Shown here one piece after another: positions 1 through 8,379 of a stretch of DNA of 52,772 nt (positions within the stretch are counted from its first letter, which is position 1; every line of letters starts with the position of its first letter). Source of the stretch: Desulfobacteraceae bacterium (GTDB lineage: Bacteria > Desulfobacterota > Desulfobacteria > Desulfobacterales > Desulfosalsimonadaceae); the NCBI GenBank assembly GCA_003599885.1, contig QZKW01000085.1, positions 1 through 52,772 on the forward strand, written 5' to 3'. The notes below the pieces were generated by a model. That model ran no database searches. It was not told where the DNA came from and saw only the letters and a program-made list of their open reading frames with translations. A program made the position numbers and the translations under genes.

Positions 1-258
1 GGTTAGCTGGATTCAGCTTAAAAATCATCGCGCCTGTCTGTCGCATCGAAAACGGAAGGGGGAGATGTTTGATAGCAGTTAAATATCGTTGTAAGGTTAT
101 CTAAGACATAGCTTATTTTATGAATTAATTTACATCTGAATTCTGCGGAGAATGATGAAAAAATTGAACATTCATCCAATAGTCCTTATTATTGAGTTTT
201 CATTATGAACTAATAACTAAACAAAATATCAAAAAAATATTACAAGTAAATAATTTTC

Positions 259-522
259 TTAAAAAAATATCAATATTAAATCTATTAGAATCCATAACAT
301 ATTTATCTTATAATGAATAACGATAAAATTTAAAGTCATTTTACAGATTACCATCAAACACAAACGATTGTTAAAACTCTTTTCCGTTGAAGGATCATTG
401 TCTTTGTTGCCTATTGTGATGCAGGCTTGAACCTGATGGTTTCCGTAGATCACGGGGGCAAGCTGTATTTCAAACTTCTTATTATCGCCCATCTGGCTGT
501 TATTTCTACTTTTCTTGCCCAT
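259..522 (-). CDS. Possible small hypothetical protein (doubtful)
   Basis: An open frame of 87 codons from an ATG at 522 in very AT-rich DNA. The product would have a polar first half and a hydrophobic C-terminal stretch that could be one membrane segment. No clear Shine-Dalgarno sequence precedes the ATG, and the start lies inside the perfect inverted repeat at 507-533, so translation from it is uncertain. I do not recognise a family. It lies downstream, in the minus direction, of the attC-like site at 706-766 and so would fit as the ORF of a further integron cassette, but it may be a chance frame. Confidence 0.2.
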   Translation of the reverse strand: MGKKSRNNSQMGDNKKFEIQLAPVIYGNHQVQACITIGNKDNDPSTEKSFNNRLCLMVICKMTLNFIVIHYKINMLWILIDLILIFF

Positions 523-533
523 CAAGAAAAGTA
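507..533. repeat. Perfect inverted repeat, 11-bp arms
   Basis: TACTTTTCTTG (507-517) and CAAGAAAAGTA (523-533) are exact reverse complements around a 5-base loop. It could form a hairpin in RNA from either strand. No clear T-run follows, so it is not a convincing intrinsic terminator. The flanking intervals 1-258 and 534-705 are AT-rich and show no other gene I can support. Confidence 0.6.
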
Positions 534-705
534 AAAATGACAATGGGTTGGATGGGATAGGGGCTGAAGATTCAAACCAGTTCTATCTGGACGCGTAACC
601 CATTCCGGTTAAGGATACGCTTTTCTTTTAATTGGTATGTTCCCGGACTTCTGAAATTGTGTCCCTGGTTGCAATTATATTACTCAAATGTTGAATTCTT
701 TTAGG

Positions 706-766
706 CCTTAACATTGCGGCTGAGGCGAGGCTGATTTAGGCCGTAGCCTCCAGCCAGTCGATAGGT
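706..766 (-). repeat. attC-like integron recombination site (degenerate)
   Basis: This 61-bp site has the attC layout. On the minus strand a core-like heptamer ACCTATC (766-760, one mismatch to RYYYAAC) is followed by a 4-base spacer. Then come arms GGCTGGAGGC (755-746) and GCCTCAGCC (726-718), which pair with a single extrahelical base. A 5-base spacer and GTTAAGG (712-706, one mismatch to GTTRRRY) complete it. The bulged, asymmetrically paired arms and the length are typical of attC. It lies just past the stop codon of the MipA-like gene, where a cassette attC belongs. Both core heptamers deviate from consensus, so it may be a decayed site. Confidence 0.45.
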
Positions 767-774
767 GATGATGT

Positions 775-1605
775 TCAAAACTGGTAAAGCATGGCCAGCT
801 CTACTTCCGCCGAGAAGTCTTCGCGGGCAATGGGACTGTCTCGCACATCGCTGCTGTAATACTCAAATTCCAGGCCGGATACGATTTGAATATGCTCGCT
901 GACAAAGCGTCGATCGACAACGCGCAGGCCGGAGGAGCGGTATCCGCCATCCAAGTCCGTCTCCGCAAGCCCGGATGTGGCAGCCTCTGATGGGCTAACT
1001 CCAAAGTCTCTATTCAGGTTGTTACTGTCGCCAAATGTGGCGTAGAGAAAAGTTTCTGTTCCACCGCCATCTTGACGGTCACCAAACCGGTGCCCGGCAA
1101 AGAGAAACCCCTTTGTACCGAAATCGCTATCCCCCGCAGAGATGCGAGTACCGACATAATTCCGCCATTCGCCATCAAAGGCATACCTGATCTCACCCGT
1201 GCCCGTAAACTCATCATCCCTCTCATCAAGGCCGTCCAGCCTACCGTCATCAGAATCACCTTCCTCACGTTCACCATCTAAACCCAAATCGACCTGGATG
1301 TACCATTGATCCTTCTGGCGAGTCGTCCATGACAGTTCCAGCCCTTCCCAAGAGAAAAGGTGGTTCCCCCTTCTCCATTGGATGGCCCCGGCCGGATCCA
1401 GTTCAAACTCATATTCGTCCGAACCAGCGTAGGCGGTTTCGTATTCAACCCCCAAGCCAAGAGCAATTCCCCAGCCAGAGCCTCGGGTGAAGTCCGGGGT
1501 AAATGGCAGGGGAAACAGGGGTGCCTCCTGCTCAGCGTGCGCCGACGTGAAACCGATGGCGATCATAGCCATTACGAGAGTAGAAACCAGTTTGCGACCC
1601 ATCAT
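775..1605 (-). CDS. MipA/OmpV-like outer-membrane beta-barrel protein
   Basis: A 276-residue exported protein resembling the MipA/OmpV family, porin-like barrels some of which scaffold murein synthesis enzymes. The start at 1605 is chosen because AGGAGG lies eight bases upstream and a signal peptide follows directly (basic GRK, hydrophobic core, cleavage after AHA). A start at 1656 would put 17 non-signal residues in front. The mature part alternates aromatic and polar residues as barrel strands do, has acidic Asp/Glu-rich loops, and ends in Gln-Phe, a usual terminal residue for outer-membrane proteins. It lies between two attC-like sites in the same orientation (1727-1784 and 706-766), so it may be cargo of an integron cassette. 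Family assignment is by general resemblance. Confidence 0.7.
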   Translation of the reverse strand: MMGRKLVSTLVMAMIAIGFTSAHAEQEAPLFPLPFTPDFTRGSGWGIALGLGVEYETAYAGSDEYEFELDPAGAIQWRRGNHLFSWEGLELSWTTRQKDQWYIQVDLGLDGEREEGDSDDGRLDGLDERDDEFTGTGEIRYAFDGEWRNYVGTRISAGDSDFGTKGFLFAGHRFGDRQDGGGTETFLYATFGDSNNLNRDFGVSPSEAATSGLAETDLDGGYRSSGLRVVDRRFVSEHIQIVSGLEFEYYSSDVRDSPIAREDFSAEVELAMLYQF

Positions 1606-1726
1606 TACTTCCTCCTTTTCAATTGAACGTCTTAAGCGTACCGCACACCGCAGCATGATCTATAGCTCGCCTGCCGCGGTGATACCATTAAAAATGGCGC
1701 ACTTTTTTCCTTTTTCACAAAGAAGC

Positions 1727-1784
1727 ACCTAACGATTAGGCTTTGCGGCGAGCGTAGCGAGTCGGCAACAGCCCCAGGTTAAAC
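1727..1784 (-). repeat. attC integron recombination site
   Basis: This 58-bp site reads on the minus strand as GTTTAAC (1784-1778, matches RYYYAAC), then arms around GGCTGTTGC and GCAAAGCC that pair with one extrahelical G, then GTTAGGT (1733-1727, matches GTTRRRY and the common GTTAGGTGC ending). Length, both core heptamers and the bulged arms all fit attC. The stop codon TAA of the upstream gene (1781-1779) lies inside the R'' core, as is usual for integron cassettes. The cassette insertion point would be between G and TT of GTTAGGT. Confidence 0.75.
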
Positions 1785-2210
1785 ACATTTAAGCCAATTC
1801 TTTAATTTGCCTAAAATTTCTGATGCTTTTTTTTCTGTAAGAGGGCAACTGTTTATAGCATTTTTCCATTCGCCATTTATTTTGAATCCGATGCTAAAAC
1901 CGTCATAGGGGTTGCCTACCAAGCCAATATTTTTAATTTTTGAAAAAGGATATGCTTTTATTGTAGGTTTAATTTTAAATGTTTCTCTGAAAACAAAGGA
2001 TATCTGATTGTTATTTTTATCGAGAATACATTTACCTGTGTCTCCTAAAAACATCATTGGAGCAAACATAATTAATCCGAGTAGAGGATCATAGGTATCC
2101 CAAAAAATTACAGAGAAAATTATAATTATAGTAACTAAAAAAGCTATTATACGTAGGGGCATTAATGTTCCCATAAAAATAAATGTTTGTTCTTTTTCTT
2201 TTATTCTCAT
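1779..2210 (-). CDS. Small membrane protein in a putative integron cassette
   Basis: A 143-residue protein with two hydrophobic segments near residues 17-38 and 43-56, followed by a soluble C-terminal domain of about 80 residues. The layout recalls small proteins with a membrane hairpin and a PH-like or photosystem-assembly-like domain, but I recognise no family with certainty. The DNA is clearly AT-richer than the neighbouring genes, which suggests transfer. The ATG at 2210 lies four bases after GTTAAAC (2221-2215), a possible attC end, and the stop overlaps the attC at 1727-1784. This near absence of untranslated flanks is typical of an integron gene cassette. No Shine-Dalgarno is obvious. 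Confidence 0.6.
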   Translation of the reverse strand: MRIKEKEQTFIFMGTLMPLRIIAFLVTIIIIFSVIFWDTYDPLLGLIMFAPMMFLGDTGKCILDKNNNQISFVFRETFKIKPTIKAYPFSKIKNIGLVGNPYDGFSIGFKINGEWKNAINSCPLTEKKASEILGKLKNWLKCV

Positions 2211-2214
2211 GAGT

Positions 2215-2344
2215 GTTTAACAACCCCGATTTTTGAATTTTTGTCCGTATAAACGCCATTGAATAACTGAAAAATCTACTATAAAATACTGCAATTACAA
2301 ATGTTACGATCTATGCCAAATTTTATTAAGGGGTGTTATGCGGA
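2215..2344 (-). repeat. Possible long attC-like site upstream of the cassette gene
   Basis: On the minus strand GTTAAAC (2221-2215) matches the GTTRRRY end of an attC and sits where a cassette boundary is expected, just before the ATG at 2210. About 120 bases upstream GCATAACACCCC can pair with GGGGTTGTTAAAC, again with one extrahelical base. GCATAAC deviates at one place from RYYYAAC, and the long central part shows no clear secondary structure. This is a weaker candidate than the site at 1727-1784. Confidence 0.3.
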
Positions 2345-2358
2345 CCCGCATAACACCC
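2331..2358. repeat. Perfect 12-bp inverted repeat
   Basis: GGGTGTTATGCG (2331-2342) and CGCATAACACCC (2347-2358) are exact reverse complements with a 4-base loop. There is no T-run, so it is not a standard terminator. It overlaps the end of the possible long attC and marks the border between AT-rich cassette-like DNA and the chromosomal genes to the right. The remaining gene-free stretch 2359-2748 holds nothing I can identify. Confidence 0.6.
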
Positions 2359-2748
2359 TCCGCGAATTTACTCGAATCCCATCCGCCAGACAGCCCCCCT
2401 GCGCCGCATTTTAGTTCATGGGTTGGGAACGCAGGGCTCGGAGTTCATCAAGAAATTTTGGTTTAGTGGTCATAACCTGAGACTCGAATCATTTGTGGTA
2501 AACCGTTCCATGACCGTCGTACCGTTACAAAGAGACAAATCTTGTGAACTCAATTTGTAACATTTCCCTGGCCCAAAAACTATACCTTTTTCAACAGCTT
2601 TAAAATAATGAAAAAATTATGAATTGTCCTTGAAGCGGAGGCATCCGCCTGCTAAAACTATTCGGAAATGCACCGCTGGTTCCCGCCAATCGTTTCAATT
2701 ACCAGTTGCCAACCAAATAAAGACAGACGCCTGATGAAGGATGATCAG

Positions 2749-4068
2749 ATGAAATTTGACCTTGTGATCCATAATGCCGTCATCGTGACTGTGAATCCGG
2801 ATTTTGACATCATCAAAAACGGGACTGTCTGCATCAAAGACGGTGTGATACATAGCGTTCGACAGGGCGGCAAGGATAAGGCGCCCTGTCCGTCATGCGA
2901 ATATATCGACGCAGCGGGCGGCATTGTCATGCCGGGGCTTGTCAACGCCCATACCCATCTGCCCATGTCCCTGTTCCGGGGGCTGGCCGATGATCTGGCG
3001 CTTTCCGAGTGGCTGAACGACCATATTTTTCCGGCGGAAGGCCGGCATATCTCTCCGGAAACCGTCCGCGCAGGCACAATCCTCTCCTGTCTGGAAATGC
3101 TGCTCTCCGGCACCACCACCTGCTGCGACGGGTATTTTTTCGAGGATGAGGTGGCCGAAATGATGTTCCTTTCCGGCATCCGGGCCGTGGCAGGGCAGGG
3201 CGTGATCGATTTTCCGGCCCCCGGCGTGCCTGATCCGTCCCGTAATATTGATGTTGCCGTGGAATTTGTTGAAAAATGGCGGCACCGCTCGCCCCTCGTC
3301 ACGCCTTCCATTTTTTGCCATTCGCCCTATACCTGTTCTGCACAAACCCTGAAAACAGCCAAGCAGGCGGCGGACCGGCTGGGCGTGTTGTTCCAGATCC
3401 ATGTGGCGGAAACCAAAAGCGAAAGAGAACAGTCCCTTGCCGCTACCGGAATGACCCCGGTGGCCTATCTTGACAGCCTTGGGGTTTTGGATGAAAACAC
3501 CCTCGCGATCCATGCGGTGTGGGTGGACGAAACCGATATGGACATTCTGGCCCGCAGAAATGTGAAGATCGCCCACGTCCCGGAGAGCAACATGAAACTG
3601 GCCGCAGGCATATCCCCTGTTCACCGGATGCTGGAGATGGGGTTGATGATGGGGCTGGGCACGGACGGATGTGCCAGCAACAACAACCTGGACCTGTTCG
3701 GGGAAATGGATATGGCGGCGAAACTCCACAAGGTGACGGCCGGAGATCCAACGGTCATGAACGCCCGGACGGTTGTCCGGATGGCCACCATCGGCGGGGC
3801 GCGGGCCATCGGACTGGGGGACGTGATCGGCTCTCTGGAACCCGGCAAGCAGGCGGACATTATTATTATCGACACCCGAAAGCCCCATCTGACCCCTTTG
3901 TACCATCCGGAATCCCATCTGGTGTATTCAGTCCAGGGGGCGGATGTGCGGGATGTGCTGGTGGCGGGTCTGGCTCTGGTCCGCGATTACCGGCCGGTAT
4001 TTCTGGATGCGGATGAAATCAGGGGTGAAGCGGCGGAGATCGGCGCACGGATTAAACAGTCCGGTTGA
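2749..4068 (+). CDS. Amidohydrolase, MTA/SAH deaminase type
   Basis: A 439-residue metal-dependent amidohydrolase of the TrzA/MtaD group, which deaminate the adenine ring of 5'-methylthioadenosine or S-adenosylhomocysteine (or related N-heterocycles). Visible metal and catalytic positions are H68-T-H70 in HTHLPMS, H218 in HVAET, H255 in HAVWVD and D306 in GTDGCASNNN. The SNNNLD sequence is usual in MTA/SAH deaminases. The start at 2749 has AAGGA seven bases upstream; the upstream ATG at 2734 lacks a ribosome binding site. It is followed 81 bases later by adenine deaminase, which points to purine/SAM by-product salvage. Substrate cannot be fixed from sequence alone. Confidence 0.85.
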   Translation: MKFDLVIHNAVIVTVNPDFDIIKNGTVCIKDGVIHSVRQGGKDKAPCPSCEYIDAAGGIVMPGLVNAHTHLPMSLFRGLADDLALSEWLNDHIFPAEGRHISPETVRAGTILSCLEMLLSGTTTCCDGYFFEDEVAEMMFLSGIRAVAGQGVIDFPAPGVPDPSRNIDVAVEFVEKWRHRSPLVTPSIFCHSPYTCSAQTLKTAKQAADRLGVLFQIHVAETKSEREQSLAATGMTPVAYLDSLGVLDENTLAIHAVWVDETDMDILARRNVKIAHVPESNMKLAAGISPVHRMLEMGLMMGLGTDGCASNNNLDLFGEMDMAAKLHKVTAGDPTVMNARTVVRMATIGGARAIGLGDVIGSLEPGKQADIIIIDTRKPHLTPLYHPESHLVYSVQGADVRDVLVAGLALVRDYRPVFLDADEIRGEAAEIGARIKQSG

Positions 4069-4149
4069 CTATTTAGACATGATTTCCGAAGGGGATTCGG
4101 TGGTCGGCATCGTGGTGGTCAATAAAAATAGAGGGAGGGCTATCCCATA

Positions 4150-5868
4150 ATGCATCTGAAAAATTTAATCGTCGCAGCCCGAGGCGAGTTGCCGGTTGAC
4201 TGTCTGTTCATCAATGCGCGCATCATCAATGTGTTTTCAGGCGAAATTATTTCAGGCAGTATTGCGGTTCATGATGGACATTTCGTTGGCTTCGGCGATT
4301 ATCCGGCCTGCCGGACGGTTGATTTGAAGGGCCGGTTTGTCGCGCCGGGCCTGATTGACGCCCACGTGCATATTGAAAGTTCCATGACATCGGTGGCGGA
4401 ATTCGCCCGGGCCGTGCTTCCCAGAGGCACCACCGCAGTGGTGGCCGATCCCCATGAAATCGCCAATGTCATGGGAGTGGACGGCATCCATTACATGCTC
4501 GCGGCAAGTGAAAACCTGCCCATGAATGTTCTGTTCTCCCTGCCGTCGTGTGTTCCCGCCACCGCAATGGAGACGGCGGGCGCGGTTCTGGATGCCGAAA
4601 GTCTGCGGCCGTTTTTGAGCCATGAACGGATTGTGGCCCTGGGCGAGATGATGAATTTTCCGGGGGTAATCGGCGGTGATGATTACGTGATTCAAAAAAT
4701 TCACGATGCCAGATTGCACCGCAAACCCCTGGACGGTCATGCCCCCGGCCTGACCGGAAAACCGCTGAGTGCGTATGTATCCTCAGGCATCAGCAGCGAC
4801 CATGAATCCACAAACGTTATGGAGGCAATGGAAAAATTGCGAAGCGGCATGCACCTCATGATCCGGGAAGGGACGGGCGCCAAAAATTTGAAAGATCTGC
4901 TGCCCATTGTGAATGCAAAGACCGCCCATCAGATCATGTGGTGCACGGATGACCGGCATCCCCAGGATATCTGCGACCAGGGGCATATTGATTTTATGAT
5001 TCGCACGGCAATTGACTCCGGTATTGATCCCGTGACCGCCATTCGGATCGGGACGCTCAACCCGGCCAGGTATTTTGGATTGCACCGGCTGGGCGGGATT
5101 GGGCCGGGCAGAAAAGCGGATATGGTGGTGTTTTCGGATTTACATCGGTTTGAAGCGGAACAGGTATACGCCGCCGGGCAGTTGGTGGCCGAGAATGGAC
5201 GCATGGTTTTGGATGCAACAGCCCATGAACCCGTGTCTGTCCCTTCAACCATGAATGTGAAACCCGGCCCCATTGATTTCAGTATTCCCGCGCAAACGGA
5301 AAATACACGGGTTATGTCGCTGATTCCCGGCCAGATCGTGACCGGGCAGCAAGTGGTTCCGGCATTGATTGAAAAGGGCGCGGCCGTATCGGATCCGGCC
5401 AGGGACATCTTAAAAATCGCGGTGGTGGAGCGGCATAAAGGAACCGGCAACGTGGGAAAAGGATTTGTCTCCGGATTCAAACTGCAGAAAGGGGCGCTGG
5501 CATCCAGCGTGGCCCATGATTCCCATCATATTATTGTCGTCGGCGTCACGGATGCGGACATGATAACCGCCGTCCGGCGTATTATAGCGATGGGCGGCGG
5601 GCTGGCTGTGGTGTGTGACGGGAAAATCCTGGAGGACCTGCCCCTGCCGGTTGCGGGGCTGATGGCGATGGAACCACTCGATATCGTTAGGACTCAGTCG
5701 GACGCCCTGATCCATGCGGCCCATGCGCTTGGCGTCCGCATCCCGGACCCGTTCATGACGTTGTCGTTTCTGGCGCTTCCTGTGATTCCGGAACTCAAAA
5801 TCACCGACAAAGGGCTGTTTGACGTGATTCAATTTAAGCATGTTCCGCTTTTTGCGGATTCAAAATAA
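4150..5868 (+). CDS. ade: Adenine deaminase
   Basis: A 572-residue adenine deaminase (adenine to hypoxanthine plus ammonia). The metal-binding H72-V-H74 lies in DAHVHIESSM, followed by DPHE at about residue 100, HAPGLTGKPLSAY and SSDHEST. The C-terminal domain with GFKLQKGALASSVAHDSHH is also typical, and the length fits the family. A GGAGGG sequence lies ten bases before the ATG. It is in the same orientation as the upstream MTA/SAH-deaminase-type gene and probably shares its transcript. It is followed by a strong hairpin at 5870-5903. Confidence 0.93.
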   Translation: MHLKNLIVAARGELPVDCLFINARIINVFSGEIISGSIAVHDGHFVGFGDYPACRTVDLKGRFVAPGLIDAHVHIESSMTSVAEFARAVLPRGTTAVVADPHEIANVMGVDGIHYMLAASENLPMNVLFSLPSCVPATAMETAGAVLDAESLRPFLSHERIVALGEMMNFPGVIGGDDYVIQKIHDARLHRKPLDGHAPGLTGKPLSAYVSSGISSDHESTNVMEAMEKLRSGMHLMIREGTGAKNLKDLLPIVNAKTAHQIMWCTDDRHPQDICDQGHIDFMIRTAIDSGIDPVTAIRIGTLNPARYFGLHRLGGIGPGRKADMVVFSDLHRFEAEQVYAAGQLVAENGRMVLDATAHEPVSVPSTMNVKPGPIDFSIPAQTENTRVMSLIPGQIVTGQQVVPALIEKGAAVSDPARDILKIAVVERHKGTGNVGKGFVSGFKLQKGALASSVAHDSHHIIVVGVTDADMITAVRRIIAMGGGLAVVCDGKILEDLPLPVAGLMAMEPLDIVRTQSDALIHAAHALGVRIPDPFMTLSFLALPVIPELKITDKGLFDVIQFKHVPLFADSK

Positions 5869-5869
5869 A

Positions 5870-5903
5870 TCCGGCATATCCGCATATAAGCGGGTATGCC
5901 GGA
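5870..5903. terminator. Hairpin between convergent genes
   Basis: TCCGGCATA and TATGCCGGA form outer arms and CCGC/GCGG inner arms with one mismatch between. It lies between the stop of ade and the stop of the convergent alpha/beta hydrolase gene. No long T-run follows on either strand, so it is a plausible but not canonical terminator. Confidence 0.55.
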
Positions 5904-5931
5904 CAGTAAAAATTTTAATTGGAATGAAAGC

Positions 5932-6777
5932 CTATTGAAGCGCCCAGTGTTCCTGGGGAATTTTTCTTGCTGCGCTCTTTTCCGGAACATTTTTCAGCAT
6001 GGGCAGATTCGGGTAGCTGTTCAGGTAATAGAGCGAAATCCGGTTGAATTCCCCGTGCCGTTCGATATTGCAGACATGCCCGCATTTTTCAATGATATGA
6101 ATGGATGAAAACCGTTCCCGCAGGTAATTCCGGATGACAAAGGGCAGGAACAGGTGGTCTTCGTCACCGGAAATATAGAGTTTGGGAATGGTGTTGGCTG
6201 AGCGCAGGCGATAGGATTGATAGAAGCTCAGCAAGGTCCCCATCAGCTTATACCACTTCCGGAATTCCTTTCCGCCCAGTTTTTTCGCTTCCCGGATGAA
6301 AACATTGCGGGAAGTCGCATGGTTTTTCCGGGGCATCATGATAAACGCGAACAGCCGGTAAAGCCACATATAGGGTACCAGCCGTTTCAGTATCGCGCCG
6401 GACCGGAGAAGGAATTTCGCCCGGAAATCATAGTCCAGGGCTGCGCCGCCAAGGACGATGGACTTGATCCGTTCCGGGGCGATCAGGGAGATGGCGTCGA
6501 TGATAATGGAACCTAAGGAAATCCCGACAAAATGGGCTGTATCAATTTTCGCGTGGTCCAGGACGTCCACAACTCCTTTTGCCAGAGTTTCAAAGGTGTA
6601 GGCGTCCAGGCTTTCTTCGGTGCCGCCATGTCCGAACAGGTCAACAAAGATAATGTTGAAATGTTTTTTGTATTCTTCCGTCTGTTTATACCAGATATTG
6701 GAATTACCGCCCAGCCCGTGAACAAATATGACCCAGTCTTTATCCTGGCCGCAAAGGTGAGTTTCATAATGTAGCAT
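5932..6777 (-). CDS. Alpha/beta hydrolase
   Basis: A 281-residue alpha/beta-hydrolase-fold enzyme. HGLGGNS (oxyanion region), G-I-S-L-G nucleophile elbow with the catalytic Ser, SGDEDHLF (acid residue) and ECGH-like KCGHVCN near the C-terminus give the full triad. Substrate is unknown; such proteins include esterases, lipases and C-C hydrolases. The start at 6777 is preferred because GGGAG lies eight bases upstream; a longer frame to 6882 adds 35 residues with no homology to the fold. There is no operon partner: the gene is convergent with ade and divergent from dinB. Confidence 0.8.
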   Translation of the reverse strand: MLHYETHLCGQDKDWVIFVHGLGGNSNIWYKQTEEYKKHFNIIFVDLFGHGGTEESLDAYTFETLAKGVVDVLDHAKIDTAHFVGISLGSIIIDAISLIAPERIKSIVLGGAALDYDFRAKFLLRSGAILKRLVPYMWLYRLFAFIMMPRKNHATSRNVFIREAKKLGGKEFRKWYKLMGTLLSFYQSYRLRSANTIPKLYISGDEDHLFLPFVIRNYLRERFSSIHIIEKCGHVCNIERHGEFNRISLYYLNSYPNLPMLKNVPEKSAARKIPQEHWALQ

Positions 6778-7002
6778 TGGATATTCTCCCAAATTCCGTT
6801 TATAAAAAGATAGAGTGACAGCAAACGTTCCGGTTCCAAACTTTTTGATTGTCATATTCGCACATGTGAAATGGAATGACATTCTAATTGATCATCAGTT
6901 AATTGCTAGGCTGAAACTAGTGGAGCATGGCGGAGGCAAGTGAAATCATCATTGCGCCGAATCCGATGTCCTATTTTATCATTTTGATAATATTGAAAAA
7001 TA

Positions 7003-8184
7003 ATGATGATAATCCATATTGACATGGACGCGTTTTTCGCATCGGTGGAACAGCTCGATCATCCGGAGCTTGCCGGAAAGTGTGTGATTGTGGGCGGCAC
7101 ATCCAACCGGGGAGTGGTGGCTGCGTCGAGCTATGAAGCGAGAAAATTCGGCGTTTATTCCGCCATGCCCATCTTTCAGGCCCGGCAAAAATGCCCTCAG
7201 GGAATTTTTGTGCCACCCCGGCGGCGCCGCTATCAGGAGCTTTCAAGAATCATCATGTCGGTTTTGGGGACTTTTTCCCCTCTGGTGGAACCTGTTTCCA
7301 TTGACGAGGCGTTTGTGGATATCACCGGATGCGAAAAGATCCACGGCGAACCGCCGGAAATCGGCCGGAAGATCAAACAGAAAATCCGGGAAGCGGTCCG
7401 TCTGACCTGCTCGGTGGGAATCGCACCGCTCAAATTTCTGGCCAAGATCGCCTCGGACATGGATAAGCCCGACGGATTAACGGTGATTCCGCCGGAAGAG
7501 GTTGCGATGTTTATTCATGCCTTGCCAGTGCGAAAAGTGCCCGGCGTGGGGGCAAATACCGAAAAAACGCTTGCGCGGATGGGCATTAAAACCCTTGGGG
7601 ATGTGGCTGCGTATTCTGAAAAACAGCTGCTTGACCGGCTGGGCAAATTCGGCAAGCGGATTTTTGAACTTGCAAACGGCATTGACCGGTCGGCGGTCTC
7701 GGCAGACAGACCGGTGAAATCCGTGAGCTGCGAGGAGACTCTAAAGGCGGACACCCGGGATAAAGACCTGCTGAAGCATCATCTGCTCGGGCAGTCAGAG
7801 GATGTGGGGCGGCAGCTCAGAAAGCAGGGCCTTAAAGCCAAAACCGTTATGCTTAAGGTCAAGCATGCGGATTTTATTCAGATAACCCGGCAGGCCACCT
7901 TGCCGCGGCATACGTTTTCCTCGGAAAAGGTCTATCAGGTCGCCGTCTCCCTGCTGGATGCCTATAAGCTGGATAAACCGGTTCGGCTGATCGGCGTGGG
8001 GGCGTCCGAGCTTTCCGCCAAGGAACACCCGTTTCAAATGGCTCTCTTTGCCCGGCCTGATAAAGACATCGACAAATGGGAGAAAGTCGACACCGCTGTG
8101 GACGCCATAACCGAGAAATTCGGCAGGAATGTGATCAAAAAAGCGGGTCTGGCTGTGGATGAGAGCAATCAAAATGATGATTGA
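7003..8184 (+). CDS. dinB: DNA polymerase IV (Y-family)
   Basis: A 393-residue Y-family translesion polymerase. The palm motif DMDAFFASVEQ is at the N-terminus and SIDEAF near D101-E102 supplies the catalytic acids. It also has KFLAKIASDMDKPDG, a helix-hairpin-helix region (VRKVPGVGANTEKTL) and a little-finger domain. Translation may start at 7003 or at the adjacent ATG at 7006. The protein is somewhat longer than the usual 350-residue DinB, the excess being at the C-terminus. No canonical SOS box is visible upstream in 6778-7002. Confidence 0.93.
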   Translation: MMIIHIDMDAFFASVEQLDHPELAGKCVIVGGTSNRGVVAASSYEARKFGVYSAMPIFQARQKCPQGIFVPPRRRRYQELSRIIMSVLGTFSPLVEPVSIDEAFVDITGCEKIHGEPPEIGRKIKQKIREAVRLTCSVGIAPLKFLAKIASDMDKPDGLTVIPPEEVAMFIHALPVRKVPGVGANTEKTLARMGIKTLGDVAAYSEKQLLDRLGKFGKRIFELANGIDRSAVSADRPVKSVSCEETLKADTRDKDLLKHHLLGQSEDVGRQLRKQGLKAKTVMLKVKHADFIQITRQATLPRHTFSSEKVYQVAVSLLDAYKLDKPVRLIGVGASELSAKEHPFQMALFARPDKDIDKWEKVDTAVDAITEKFGRNVIKKAGLAVDESNQNDD

Positions 8185-8379
8185 TTAATAAGGACACCTT
8201 GCCAACGCTGATATGTATTAATGCGACAGCGCCTTCCGCAACTGAAGATCCGGCCACACCCGAAGACTCTATCGGGGTTGTTGTATCCGCGTCAAAAATA
8301 GCACTGGCCAGGCAGCCCATCCAATCGAAGCTGCTGGAGTATCGCCAATGCTAATGCCACTTATCTAATCAGGAAAAAC

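Noticed and set aside
75-84. GTTAAAT as an attC core at the left edge
   Set aside because: No partner core or bulged arms within 130 bases on either strand; the match to a short degenerate motif is probably chance.
120-210. 18-codon frame beginning MMKKLNIHP near a GGAGA
   Set aside because: Too short and without any supporting context.
2893-3918. Long open frame (341 codons) on the minus strand
   Set aside because: It lies opposite the clear amidohydrolase gene and has the composition of an antisense shadow in GC-rich DNA; no domain or ribosome site supports it.
8135-8320. 61-codon minus-strand frame between dinB and the cytochrome gene
   Set aside because: It overlaps the dinB 3' end, lacks a ribosome site and resembles no family; a relic is possible but not supported.
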